22,087 nt of DNA from DATGKK01 sp035294725. GTDB lineage: Bacteria > Actinomycetota > Acidimicrobiia > Acidimicrobiales > Bog-793. Under the pieces are notes generated by a model. That model did not search any database. It had not been told where the DNA came from and saw nothing but the letters and a program-made list of their open reading frames with translations. Positions 7,859 to 15,362 of the stretch are shown here, piece by piece. How positions within the stretch are numbered: the stretch's first letter is position 1; every line of letters starts with the position of its first letter. The stretch spans positions 1 through 22,087 of the forward strand of contig DATGKK010000008.1 of NCBI GenBank assembly GCA_035294725.1, written 5' to 3'. The translations under genes and the position numbers were made by a program.

Positions 7859-8413
7859 TCAGCCCACCTCCGCCTGCGCGACGGCCCGGCCGAGCCGGCG
7901 CCGCTCCTCGTAGGCCCGCAGCATCCCGGCCGGAGCCACCTCGTCGACGGCGAGCCCGCGCAGCCGGGCGATCTCGTCCGGGCGGCGGAGGCCCTTCAGG
8001 CCGGCGATCGTGGCATGGGCCACGTTGATGGCGTTCGAGGTCCCGAGCGACTTCGCCACCACGTCGTGGATGCCCGCCATCTCGAGGATGGCACGGGCGG
8101 CGCCGCCCGCGATCACGCCGGTGCCCGGAGCGGCCGGCTTCAGCAGGATGCGGCCCGCCCCGGCCTCCCCGAGGATCGGGTGGGTGATCGTCGAACCGGC
8201 GAGCGGGACGTCGAACATGTTCTTTCTCGCCTCGTCGATGCCCTTTTGGACCGCGAGGCCGGCCTCCTTGGCCTTGCCGTAGCCGAGACCGACGCGGCCG
8301 TTGCCGTCGCCGATCACCATGAGGGCGGTGAAGGAGAAGCGGCGCCCTCCCTTCACGACCTTCGCGACGCGGTTGACCTTGATCGTCCGCTCCTCGAATT
8401 GCGACTCGGGCAT
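7859..8413 (-). CDS. rpsE: 30S ribosomal protein S5
   Basis: 184-residue protein at the mRNA entry site, involved in decoding fidelity. The N-terminal double-stranded RNA-binding fold is seen in RVAKVVKGGRRFSFTALMVI and DGNGRVGLGYGKAKE; GTGVIAGGAARAILEMAGI and KSLGTSNAINVAHATIAGL follow. The ATG at 8413, four bases after the rplR stop, gives MPESQFEERTIKVNRV; the longer open frame runs into rplR. The C-terminal residues after about 165 are variable in the family. Confidence 0.98.
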   Translation of the reverse strand: MPESQFEERTIKVNRVAKVVKGGRRFSFTALMVIGDGNGRVGLGYGKAKEAGLAVQKGIDEARKNMFDVPLAGSTITHPILGEAGAGRILLKPAAPGTGVIAGGAARAILEMAGIHDVVAKSLGTSNAINVAHATIAGLKGLRRPDEIARLRGLAVDEVAPAGMLRAYEERRRLGRAVAQAEVG

Positions 8414-8417
8414 CTCG

Positions 8418-8777
8418 CTACAGCTCCAATCCGGCTTCGCGGGCGGCCTCGGCGAGGGCGGCCACCCGTCCGTGGTAGCGGGAGCCGCCCCGGTCGAACA
8501 CGACCTTGGTGATGCCCGCAGCCTTGGCACGTTCTGCGACGAGGCGGCCGACGGCCGCGGCGGCGGCCGCGTTCCCGGTCGCCGACGAGCGCAGGCTCGC
8601 CTCGACGGTGGAGGCGGCGACGAGGGTACGCCCCGCCCGGTCGTCGATCACTTGGGCGACGATGTGCCGGTTCGACCGGTACACCGCGAGACGGGGCCGC
8701 TCGGGCGTGCCCGAGATCTTCTGGCGGACGCGCCGGTGCCGGCGCTCGGCCAGCTCGTGGGTACGCGATCTCGTCAT
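8418..8777 (-). CDS. rplR: 50S ribosomal protein L18
   Basis: 119-residue 5S rRNA-binding protein. The basic N-terminus (RRHRRVRQKISGTPERPRL), AVYRSNRHIVAQVIDD and the end VVFDRGGSRYHGRVAALAEA are typical. It starts two bases after the rplF stop and lies four bases before rpsE. Length is normal and nothing is odd. Confidence 0.98.
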   Translation of the reverse strand: MTRSRTHELAERRHRRVRQKISGTPERPRLAVYRSNRHIVAQVIDDRAGRTLVAASTVEASLRSSATGNAAAAAAVGRLVAERAKAAGITKVVFDRGGSRYHGRVAALAEAAREAGLEL

Positions 8778-8779
8778 GG

Positions 8780-9319
8780 CTACTTCGCTGCCTTCCCGGC
8801 CTTGCGCTGCACGACCTCTCCCGCGTAGCGCACGCCCTTGCCCTTGTACGGCTCAGGCTTTCGGATCTTGCGGATGTCGGCGGCCACCTGGCCGACCTTC
8901 TCCTTGTCGATGCCCCGCACCGTGATCCGGGTGGGGGCGGGCACCTCGAAGGAGATGCCGTCGGGTGCGTCGACCACGACCGGGTGGCTGAACCCGAGGG
9001 CGAGCTCGATCTGGTTCGGCCCCCGCGCCGTGGCACGGTAGCCGACGCCGACGATCTCGAGGTCCTTCGAGAACCCCGCGGTCACGCCCGTGACCATGTT
9101 CGCGACGAGGGTGCGGGTGAGCCCGTGGAGGGAGCGGTTCCGGCGCTCGTCGTTCGGCCGCTCGACGAGGAGCGCCGAGTCCTCCTGGCGGAGCGTGATC
9201 TCGCCCGGAAGCTCGCGCTCGAGCTCGCCCTGCGGGCCCTTCACCCGGACGCGGCCGCCCGCGATCGTCACCTCGACGCCGCTCGGGACCGTGATGGGCG
9301 AGATGCCGATCCGGGACAT
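8780..9319 (-). CDS. rplF: 50S ribosomal protein L6
   Basis: 179-residue protein near the sarcin-ricin loop, important for the factor-binding site. It is made of two repeated alpha/beta domains; MSRIGISPITVPSGVEV opens it, GFSKDLEIVGVGYRA marks the second domain and KPEPYKGKGVRYAGE is the signature near the C-terminus. It follows rpsH after 12 bases. Confidence 0.98.
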   Translation of the reverse strand: MSRIGISPITVPSGVEVTIAGGRVRVKGPQGELERELPGEITLRQEDSALLVERPNDERRNRSLHGLTRTLVANMVTGVTAGFSKDLEIVGVGYRATARGPNQIELALGFSHPVVVDAPDGISFEVPAPTRITVRGIDKEKVGQVAADIRKIRKPEPYKGKGVRYAGEVVQRKAGKAAK

Positions 9320-9331
9320 CAGCGGGCCTCC

Positions 9332-9736
9332 TTACCAGACATAGCAGAGGACCTCCCCGCCCACCTTGCGCTGGCGCGCCTCGCGGTCGGTCATAAGCCC
9401 CTGGCTCGTCGAGAGCACGGCGACGCCGAGGCCGCCGAGCACGCGCGGGAGCCGGTCGGCCCGTGCGTAGATGCGCAGGCCCGGCTTGGAGACCCGCTTC
9501 AAGCCGCCGATGACGCGGTCGCGCTCGGTCGTGTACTTGAGCTGGATCTCGAGCACCTTGCCGGGCCGCTTCGGGTCCTCGCTCGTGGCGAAGCCGGCGA
9601 TGTAGCCCTCCCGCTCCAAGATGGCGGCGAGGTTCTCCTTCAGCTTCGAGCTCGGCATCCGGACCGTGTCGTGCATGGCCACGTTGGCATTGCGGACGCG
9701 CGTCAGCATGTCGGCGATCGGGTCGGTCATCGTCAT
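9332..9736 (-). CDS. rpsH: 30S ribosomal protein S8
   Basis: 134-residue primary 16S rRNA binder of the central domain. DPIADMLTRVRNAN at the N-terminus, MPSSKLKENLAAIL, and the C-terminal STSQGLMTDREARQRKVGGE are diagnostic. In E. coli S8 represses the spc operon by binding mRNA near rplE; no such site was searched for here. It follows the short S14 gene after 16 bases. Confidence 0.98.
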   Translation of the reverse strand: MTMTDPIADMLTRVRNANVAMHDTVRMPSSKLKENLAAILEREGYIAGFATSEDPKRPGKVLEIQLKYTTERDRVIGGLKRVSKPGLRIYARADRLPRVLGGLGVAVLSTSQGLMTDREARQRKVGGEVLCYVW

Positions 9737-9752
9737 GTCGGGACGCCTCCTC

Positions 9753-9938
9753 TCACCAGCTCGCCTTGGTGACGCCGGGGATCTCGCCGGCGTGCACGAG
9801 CTCGCGCAGGCAGATCCTGCACAGCCCGAACTTCCGGAACACCGAGTGCGGCCTCCCGCACCGGCGGCACCGGGTGTAGGCGCGCACCTTGAACTTCGGT
9901 GTGCGCTGCTGCTTCTCGATCAGTGCCTTCTTCGCCAT
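9753..9938 (-). CDS. rpsN: 30S ribosomal protein S14, type Z (zinc-binding)
   Basis: 61-residue short form of S14. Cys24, Cys27, Cys40 and Cys43 (CRRCGRPHSVFRKFGLCRIC) form the zinc ribbon. FGLCRICLRELVHAGEIPGV is the family signature, and the Trp C-terminus is typical. Many actinobacteria hold a second, zinc-free S14 elsewhere, used under zinc limitation. It lies seven bases after rplE. Confidence 0.98.
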   Translation of the reverse strand: MAKKALIEKQQRTPKFKVRAYTRCRRCGRPHSVFRKFGLCRICLRELVHAGEIPGVTKASW

Positions 9939-9945
9939 CTACGGC

Positions 9946-10518
9946 TCACTGCCCTTCGCGTCGGAACGGGAACCCGAAGGCCTCGAGCAACGCGCGGCCT
10001 TCGTCGTCGGTGCGGGCGGACGTCACGATGGTGATGTCCATCCCGCGGGTGGTGTCGACCTTGTCGTAATCGATCTCGGGGAAGATGAGCTGCTCGGTCA
10101 CCCCGAAGGTGTAGTTGCCCCGGCCGTCGAACGACCGCGGGGAGAGGCCCCGGAAGTCCCGGATGCGTGGGATCGCGAGCGAGATCAGCCGGTCGAGGAA
10201 CTCCCACATCCGGTCGCCCCGCAGGGTGACCATGCAGCCGATCGACTGGCCCTGCCGGAGCTTGAAGCCGGCGATCGAACGGCGGGCCTTCGTGACGACC
10301 GGCCGCTGCCCGCTGATCACCTCGAGGTCGCGCACGGCTCCCTCGAGGAGCGACTGCTGCTGGGTGGCCCGGCCGACTCCCATGTTGATCACGATCTTCT
10401 CGAAGCGGGGGACCTCCATCACGTTCGAGAGGCCGAGGCGCTCGCCGAGCTCGCGCCGGACCGTCGACTCGTACCGCTCCCGGAGGCGGGGCCGCGTGGT
10501 GGTCGTGGTCGCGCTCAC
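9946..10518 (-). CDS. rplE: 50S ribosomal protein L5, GTG start
   Basis: 190-residue 5S rRNA-binding protein of the central protuberance. Clear motifs are VPRFEKIVINMGVG, GQRPVVTKARRSIAGFKLR and FPEIDYDKVDTTRGMDI. The start is GTG at 10518, overlapping the rplX stop as GTGA; upstream the frame is open across rplX and rplN but there is no homology. The short Thr-rich start (SATTTTTRPRLRERY) is a normal variable N-terminus. Confidence 0.97.
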   Translation of the reverse strand: MSATTTTTRPRLRERYESTVRRELGERLGLSNVMEVPRFEKIVINMGVGRATQQQSLLEGAVRDLEVISGQRPVVTKARRSIAGFKLRQGQSIGCMVTLRGDRMWEFLDRLISLAIPRIRDFRGLSPRSFDGRGNYTFGVTEQLIFPEIDYDKVDTTRGMDITIVTSARTDDEGRALLEAFGFPFRREGQ

Positions 10519-10820
10519 AGCTCGCCCCCGCACTTCTTGCAGACCCGGATCTTGCGGCCGGTCTCGTCGAACCGGTACCCGGCGCGCGTCGGGCCGTCCT
10601 TCGAGCACACGAGGGCGACCGACGAGACGTGGACGGGCAGGTCCTTGTCGATGATGCCGCCCTGCAAGGTGGTGCCGCGGGGGCGCTGGTGGCGCTTCAC
10701 GAGGTGGACGCCCTCGACGATCACCTTGCCCTCGGACGGCAGGGCACGCATGACGGTGCCGACCTTGCCCTTGTCCTTCCCGCTCAGCACCTGGACCCGG
10801 TCGCCCTTCTTGATCTTCAT
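10515..10820 (-). CDS. rplX: 50S ribosomal protein L24
   Basis: 101-residue assembly-initiator protein of the 50S. The KOW motif is at the N-terminus (KIKKGDRVQVLSGKDKGKVG), followed by VEGVHLVKRHQRP and a C-terminal CKKCGGEL, usual in bacterial L24. The ATG directly abuts the rplN TAG with no spacer, and its own stop overlaps the rplE GTG, so the three are tightly coupled. Confidence 0.98.
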   Translation of the reverse strand: MKIKKGDRVQVLSGKDKGKVGTVMRALPSEGKVIVEGVHLVKRHQRPRGTTLQGGIIDKDLPVHVSSVALVCSKDGPTRAGYRFDETGRKIRVCKKCGGEL

Positions 10821-11189
10821 CTAGAGCACCTCCGGGGCGAGGGAGACGATCCTCATGAACCGCTTGTCGCGCAGCTCCCGGCCGACGGGGCCGAAGATGC
10901 GGGTCCCGCGCGGCTGGAGCTGGTCGTTGATGAGCACCGCCGCGTTCTCGTCGAAGCGGATGTAGCTCCCGTCCGGCCGCCTGTTCTCCTTCCGGGTCCG
11001 CACGACGACACAGCGGACGACGTCGCCCTTCTTCACCGCCGCGCCGGGGACGGCGTCTTTCACCGTGGCGATGAAGACGTCGCCGATGCGGGCATAGCGC
11101 CGGCGCGAGCCGCCGAGGACCTTGATGCAAAGGACCTCTTTGGCACCCGAGTTGTCGGCCACGCGCAGCCTCGACTCCTGCTGGATCAT
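10821..11189 (-). CDS. rplN: 50S ribosomal protein L14
   Basis: 122-residue protein at the subunit interface, next to L19. MIQQESRLRVADNSGAKEV at the N-terminus is nearly invariant, and the length equals the family standard. VKKGDVVRCVVVRTRKE and AAVLINDQLQPRGTRIFGPV confirm it. The ATG overlaps the rpsQ stop (ATGA). Confidence 0.99.
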   Translation of the reverse strand: MIQQESRLRVADNSGAKEVLCIKVLGGSRRRYARIGDVFIATVKDAVPGAAVKKGDVVRCVVVRTRKENRRPDGSYIRFDENAAVLINDQLQPRGTRIFGPVGRELRDKRFMRIVSLAPEVL

Positions 11190-11464
11190 CGGGCACGCTC
11201 CAGGATCTCGACGACCCTCCACCGCTTCAGCTTCGACAGCGGCCGGGTCTCGGCGACGCGGACGCGGTCGCCGGTGCTCGACTCGTTCTGCTCGTCGTGG
11301 GCGTACAGCTTGCGGGTGCGCTGCACCGTCTTCGAGTACTTCGGGTGGCGGACCCGCTCGGTGACGGCGACCACGGTCGTCTTGTCCATGGCGGTGGACA
11401 CGACGATCCCCTCGCGCACCTTGCGCCGGTTCTCTCTCGGCTCTGCGATCTCGTTCTCGGGCAT
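11186..11464 (-). CDS. rpsQ: 30S ribosomal protein S17
   Basis: 92-residue OB-fold protein binding the 5' domain of 16S rRNA. KVREGIVVSTAMDKTTVVAV, HPKYSKTVQRTRKLYAHDE and ETRPLSKLKRWRVVEI are diagnostic. The ATG at 11464 has GGAGG in the eight-base gap after rpmC; the longer open frame upstream is a shadow of rpmC and rplP. Confidence 0.98.
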   Translation of the reverse strand: MPENEIAEPRENRRKVREGIVVSTAMDKTTVVAVTERVRHPKYSKTVQRTRKLYAHDEQNESSTGDRVRVAETRPLSKLKRWRVVEILERAR

Positions 11465-11472
11465 GACGCCTC

Positions 11473-11706
11473 CTAGCTCCGGCCGGCGGCGAGCGCCTCG
11501 GCCGCCTCGATCTCGCGCTCGCGCTGGACGGTGAGGGCACGGGCGATCTCGCGCTTCACGGCGCTCACGCGCGCCGAGTTGTCGAGGCGGCCGGTGGCCG
11601 CCTGGAAGCGGAGGTTGAACAGCTCCTTGCGGGCGTTCTCGATCCGCGACTCGAGCTCGGCGTCGTCGAGGTCCCTCAGCTCTGCCGCCTTCACGGGCTT
11701 TGGCAT
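11473..11706 (-). CDS. rpmC: 50S ribosomal protein L29
   Basis: 77-residue helical hairpin protein near the tunnel exit, where chaperones and SRP dock. AAELRDLDDAELESRI, KELFNLRFQAATGRLDN and VKREIARALTVQRE fit the family. The C-terminal end (AAEALAAGRS) is a little longer than the minimal L29. The ATG shares one base with the rplP stop (TGATG). Confidence 0.98.
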   Translation of the reverse strand: MPKPVKAAELRDLDDAELESRIENARKELFNLRFQAATGRLDNSARVSAVKREIARALTVQREREIEAAEALAAGRS

Positions 11707-12143
11707 CAGACCTGCACCTCCGGAGTCGAGCCGACGCCAGGCCGCACGATGAAGCGGGCCTTGATCGGCAGCTTCTGGATCGCCCGCTCCATGGCCGCCT
11801 CGGCAAGCGCCTCGTCGACCCCTGCGAGCTCGAACAGCACCCGCCCGGGCTTCACCACGGCGACCCAGTGCTCGGGGTTCCCCTTGCCCGACCCCATCCG
11901 GGTCTCGGCGGGCTTCTGGGTGACGGGCTTGTCCGGGAAGACCCGGATCCACACCTTGCCGCCGCGGCGCACGTGGCGGGTCATCGCGATACGGGCGGCC
12001 TCGATCTGGCGGGCGGTGATCCAGCCCGGCTCGAGCGCCTGGATGCCGAAGTCGCCGAAGGTGACAGAGTCGCCTCCCTTCGCCATCCCGCTCATGCGGC
12101 CCCGCTGCTGCTTGCGGTGCTTGACCTTGCGCGGCATCAACAT
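11706..12143 (-). CDS. rplP: 50S ribosomal protein L16
   Basis: 145-residue protein that organises the A-site and peptidyl-transferase region. MPRKVKHRKQQRGRM, FGIQALEPGWITARQIEAAR and the basic GGKVWIRVFPDKPVT loop are typical, with MGSGKGNPEHWVAVVKPGR near the middle. The first ATG overlaps the rpsC stop (TGATG); a second ATG at 12137 would start at MPRKVKHRK, the more usual N-terminus, so the start could be six bases later. Confidence 0.98.
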   Translation of the reverse strand: MLMPRKVKHRKQQRGRMSGMAKGGDSVTFGDFGIQALEPGWITARQIEAARIAMTRHVRRGGKVWIRVFPDKPVTQKPAETRMGSGKGNPEHWVAVVKPGRVLFELAGVDEALAEAAMERAIQKLPIKARFIVRPGVGSTPEVQV

Positions 12144-13132
12144 CAGTCGCTCTCCCTGCGGAAGTGCGGCACGTCGTGGTGCTGGTCACGAGTGCGGCGC
12201 TCGATCTCCTCCTCCTCGGCGAGGAGGCGCTCGAGCGCGTCGTCGCCCTGGGCGGCGCCAGGCAGCGGAGCGGCAGGAGCGGTGGCCTCGGCCGCCTCGG
12301 CCTGGACGGGCGCCGCCTCGGCGGCCTCGGGCGCGACGGGGGCCTCGGCCTCGGAGACGGCCGCAGCCGAGCCGGGCTCGCCCTGCTCAGGCCGGCGGCG
12401 CCCGCCGCCGGCGCTCACGATGCGGCGCGGCCGGCCCTGGCCGGAGGTCTCGCCGACGGCCATCGCCGCCTCGCGGGAGATCTTCTCCTCGGCGGAGGTC
12501 TTGTAGGGCAGGATGTCGCCCTTGTAGATCCAGACCTTCACGCCGACCCGGCCCGTCGTCGTGCGGGCCTCGCGGAAGCCGTAGTCGATGTCCGCCCGGA
12601 GCGTGTGGAGCGGGACCCGACCCTCACGGTACGACTCCTTGCGGGCCATCTCCGAGCCGCCGAGGCGGCCGGAGCACTGGACCCGCACGCCCTGGGCGCC
12701 GGCCTTCTGCACCGTCTGGATGGCCCGCTTCATCGCCCGGCGGAAGCTGATCCGGCGGGCGAGCTGGTCGGCGATCCCCTGGGCGATGAGGGCGGCGTCG
12801 AGCTCGGGCTGCTTGATCTCCTGGATGTTGAGCTGGACGTTGGCGTTCTTCGTGATGCGGGCGAGCTGCCGGCGGAGCCGGTCGGCCTCGGCGCCGCGGC
12901 GGCCGATCACGATGCCGGGGCGGGCCGTGTGGACGTCGACGCGGAGCCGGTCACGGGTCCGTTCGACCTCGATCCGGCTCACGGCGGCGGCTTCGAGCTG
13001 GCTCATCAGGTAGTCGCGGATCTTCCAGTCCTCGACCACGGCGTCCTGGTAGCCCCGGTCCTCGAACCAGCGCGACTTCCAGTCCGTGGTGACTCCGAGC
13101 CGGAACCCGTAGGGGTTGACCTTCTGGCCCAT
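12143..13132 (-). CDS. rpsC: 30S ribosomal protein S3 with long C-terminal extension
   Basis: 329 residues; S3 is normally about 210-275. It forms the mRNA entry tunnel with S4 and S5 and has helicase-related activity in the ribosome. MGQKVNPYGFRLGVT is the standard start; the KH domain has RPGIVIGRRGAEADRLR (GXXG at about 77-80), and the C-terminal S3 domain has GRLGGSEMARKESYREGRVP. After residue about 215 a non-conserved tail begins: first Gly/Arg-rich, then Ala/Glu/Pro-rich (about 250-295), ending in a charged, probably helical segment (DDALERLLAEEEEIERRTRD). The tail is coded by 12143-12487. The ATG overlaps the rplV stop by one base (TAATG). Confidence 0.97.
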   Translation of the reverse strand: MGQKVNPYGFRLGVTTDWKSRWFEDRGYQDAVVEDWKIRDYLMSQLEAAAVSRIEVERTRDRLRVDVHTARPGIVIGRRGAEADRLRRQLARITKNANVQLNIQEIKQPELDAALIAQGIADQLARRISFRRAMKRAIQTVQKAGAQGVRVQCSGRLGGSEMARKESYREGRVPLHTLRADIDYGFREARTTTGRVGVKVWIYKGDILPYKTSAEEKISREAAMAVGETSGQGRPRRIVSAGGGRRRPEQGEPGSAAAVSEAEAPVAPEAAEAAPVQAEAAEATAPAAPLPGAAQGDDALERLLAEEEEIERRTRDQHHDVPHFRRESD

Positions 13133-13929
13133 TACTCGCTCTCCTCTTCGTCACCCTCGGCGGCGCCCGAGAAGTCGGCCCTCTCCTCGCCGGGGTCGGT
13201 CTCGGCCACGTCGGCAGCAGCCGGGCCGGGCTCGGCCGGCGACGGCTCGCCCGCTTCCTCGGCAGGCTCGGCCTCAGCGGCCTCGCCGGCGGGAGCACCC
13301 GCCTCTGCCTCAGGCTCACCGCCGTCGGTCTCTGTCGCCGCAGCCTCTGCCGCTTCGGTCTCTGCTGCCTCCGCCTCGGAGGCCTCGGCCTCTGCAGCCT
13401 CGGCGGCCGCCGCCTCGGCAGCGGCGATCTCGGCGGCCTCCTCGGCCGCCACCTCGGCCTCGAGGTCGGCTGCCTGGCGGCGGGCACGTCGCGTGCCGGC
13501 GACCCGTCGGGCCCGCCGCTCGGCCTGCTCGGCGGCGAGCCTGGCGCGACGCCGGGCGAGCTCGTCCTCCGGCATGCGCGAGAGGATCACGGTGATGTGG
13601 CACGTCCGCTTGCGGATCCGCGTGGCACGGCCCCGGGCGCGCGGGCGCCACCGCTTCATCGTGGTGCCCTCGTCCGCGTAGCAGGCCGAGACGAACAGCT
13701 CCTCGGGCTCGAGCTGGTCGTTGTGGCGGGCGTTCGCCGCCGCGCTGTCGAGCAGCTTGCCGACGACCTTGGCCGCGCCCCGCTCGGAGCTCGCGAGGAT
13801 CTCGGCCGCCCGCACGTAGTCGACGCCGCGGATCAAGTCGAGCACCTCTCGGGCCTTGAAGGCCGAAAGGTGCGAGTGGCGAAGGACGGCCCGCGTCCCG
13901 GGCCGCTCGTTCGTCTTCAGACCGGGCAT
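13132..13929 (-). CDS. rplV: 50S ribosomal protein L22 with long charged C-terminal extension
   Basis: 265 residues, more than twice the usual 110-120. L22 lines the nascent-peptide exit tunnel with its beta-hairpin (PRARGRATRIRKRTCHITVI, about residues 96-115). The core ends near residue 118. Next comes an Arg-rich segment (about 124-151, many RR pairs), then a tail of over 100 residues made mostly of Ala and Glu with some Pro, Gly and Thr (153-265). The tail is coded by 13132-13572 and uses GC-rich codons like its surroundings, so it is not a foreign insertion. Its start is one base after rpsS. Role of the tail unknown. Confidence 0.97.
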   Translation of the reverse strand: MPGLKTNERPGTRAVLRHSHLSAFKAREVLDLIRGVDYVRAAEILASSERGAAKVVGKLLDSAAANARHNDQLEPEELFVSACYADEGTTMKRWRPRARGRATRIRKRTCHITVILSRMPEDELARRRARLAAEQAERRARRVAGTRRARRQAADLEAEVAAEEAAEIAAAEAAAAEAAEAEASEAEAAETEAAEAAATETDGGEPEAEAGAPAGEAAEAEPAEEAGEPSPAEPGPAAADVAETDPGEERADFSGAAEGDEEESE

Positions 13930-13930
13930 C

Positions 13931-14209
13931 TCAGCGCCTCCCCGCCCGCTCTTGGCCGGCGTGGTAGCGGAAGGTCCGGGTCGGGGCGAACTCGCCCAGC
14001 TTGTGGCCGACCATCGACTCGGTGATGTAGACGGGCACGTGCTTGCGCCCGTCGTGGACGGCGATCGTGTGGCCGACCATGTCGGGGATGATCGTCGAAC
14101 GGCGCGACCAGGTCTTCACGACGCGCTTCTCGTTGCGGGAGTTGAGGTCGTCGACCTTTTTCAGGAGATGGTCGTCGACGAAGGGTCCCTTCTTCAGGCT
14201 GCGGGGCAT
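13931..14209 (-). CDS. rpsS: 30S ribosomal protein S19
   Basis: 92-residue head protein in complex with S13. MPRSLKKGPFVDDHLLKKV, KTWSRRSTIIPDMVGHTIAV and VGHKLGEFAPTRTFRYH are nearly universal. Length is standard. It sits 18 bases after rplB and one base before rplV. Confidence 0.99.
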   Translation of the reverse strand: MPRSLKKGPFVDDHLLKKVDDLNSRNEKRVVKTWSRRSTIIPDMVGHTIAVHDGRKHVPVYITESMVGHKLGEFAPTRTFRYHAGQERAGRR

Positions 14210-14227
14210 GGCGCTTCGCGGCTCCGA

Positions 14228-15064
14228 TCAGCGACGGGCGCCGCGGGTGCGGCGACGGCGGACGATGAGCTGGTCGGACGGCCGGTGGCTCCGGCGGGTC
14301 CGGCCTTCCTTCTGGCCCCAGGGCGAGACCGGGTGGCGGCCACCGGAGGTCTTGCCCTCGCCTCCGCCGAGCGGGTGGTCGACGGGGTTCATGGCGACGC
14401 CGCGGGTCTGGGGGCGGACGCCCTTCCAGCGGTTGCGGCCGGCCTTGCCGATGGAGATCAGCTCGGCCTCGGCATTGCCGACCTCGCCGAGCGTGGCCCT
14501 GCAGTCGATCGGGACGCGGCGCATCTCGGTCGACGGGAGGCGCACCGTCGCGAACTGGCCCTCCTTCGCGACGAGCTGCACGCTCATGCCCGCCCCCCGC
14601 GCCATCTTGCCCCCGCCGCCCGGGCGGAGCTCGACGTTGTGCACGACCGAGCCGACCGGGATGTAGCGCATCGGGAGGGCGTTGCCCGGCCGGATGTCCG
14701 CCCCGGGGCCGGACTCGAGCATGTCGCCGACGGCGACCCGGGCCGGGGCGAGGATGTAGCGCTTCTCCCCGTCGAGGTAGTGGAGGAGGGCGATGCGGGC
14801 GTTGCGGTTCGGGTCGTACTCGATCGCGGCGACCTTGGCGGGCACGCCGTCCTTGTCCCGCTTGAAGTCGATGATCCGGTACTGCTGCTTATGGCCGCCG
14901 CCGCGGTGGCGGGCGGTCTTGCGGCCGTAGCTGTTGCGGCCCCCCGTGCCCGGCTTGGCGACGGTGAGGGAGCGCTCCGGCCTCGACTTGGTGATCTCGG
15001 CGAAGTCGGAAGCCGACTGGAAGCGGCGACCGGGGCTCGTGGGCTTGCGCTTGCGAAGTGCCAT
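14228..15064 (-). CDS. rplB: 50S ribosomal protein L2
   Basis: 278-residue protein essential for subunit association and peptidyl-transferase assembly. Its signature GGGEGKTSGGRHPVSPWG contains the conserved His near the catalytic centre. NSYGRKTARHRGGGHKQQYR in the N-terminal part and GGGGKMARGAGMSVQLVAKE in the middle are also diagnostic. The start at 15064 lies ten bases after rplW. Length and ends are normal. Confidence 0.99.
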   Translation of the reverse strand: MALRKRKPTSPGRRFQSASDFAEITKSRPERSLTVAKPGTGGRNSYGRKTARHRGGGHKQQYRIIDFKRDKDGVPAKVAAIEYDPNRNARIALLHYLDGEKRYILAPARVAVGDMLESGPGADIRPGNALPMRYIPVGSVVHNVELRPGGGGKMARGAGMSVQLVAKEGQFATVRLPSTEMRRVPIDCRATLGEVGNAEAELISIGKAGRNRWKGVRPQTRGVAMNPVDHPLGGGEGKTSGGRHPVSPWGQKEGRTRRSHRPSDQLIVRRRRTRGARR

Positions 15065-15074
15065 CGTGTGGTCC

Positions 15075-15362
15075 TCAGGCCTCGAACAGCTCGATGCGGT
15101 CGTCCCCGGCGAGACGGACGATCGCCCGCTTGGTGTCGGGACGCTTGCCGAAGGTGGCCCGGCGCGCCTGCCGCTTGCGCTTGCCCTTGCGGTTCAGCGT
15201 GTTGACGCTCGCCACCTTGACGCCGAAAGCACCCTCGACCGCGGTGCGGATCTGGATCTTGTTCGCCGACTTGTCGACGACGAACACGTAGGTGCCGTCA
15301 TCCATGAGGGCATAGGACTTCTCGGAGATGACCGGCCGCAGCAGGATCTCGCGCTCGCTCAT
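15075..15362 (-). CDS. rplW: 50S ribosomal protein L23
   Basis: 95-residue protein at the tunnel exit, docking site for trigger factor and SRP. LLRPVISEKSYALMDDGTYV, VDKSANKIQIRTAVEGAFGV and VNTLNRKGKRKRQARRATFG are typical. The ATG overlaps the rplD stop (ATGA). No extension is seen, unlike its neighbour L4. Confidence 0.98.
   Translation of the reverse strand: MSEREILLRPVISEKSYALMDDGTYVFVVDKSANKIQIRTAVEGAFGVKVASVNTLNRKGKRKRQARRATFGKRPDTKRAIVRLAGDDRIELFEA

Noticed and set aside
12164..13681. 505-residue Ala/Ser-rich plus-strand frame
   Set aside because: It mirrors the low-complexity tails of S3 and L22; no independent motif.
13856..15205. 449-residue plus-strand frame
   Set aside because: Antisense to rpsS, rplB and rplW.
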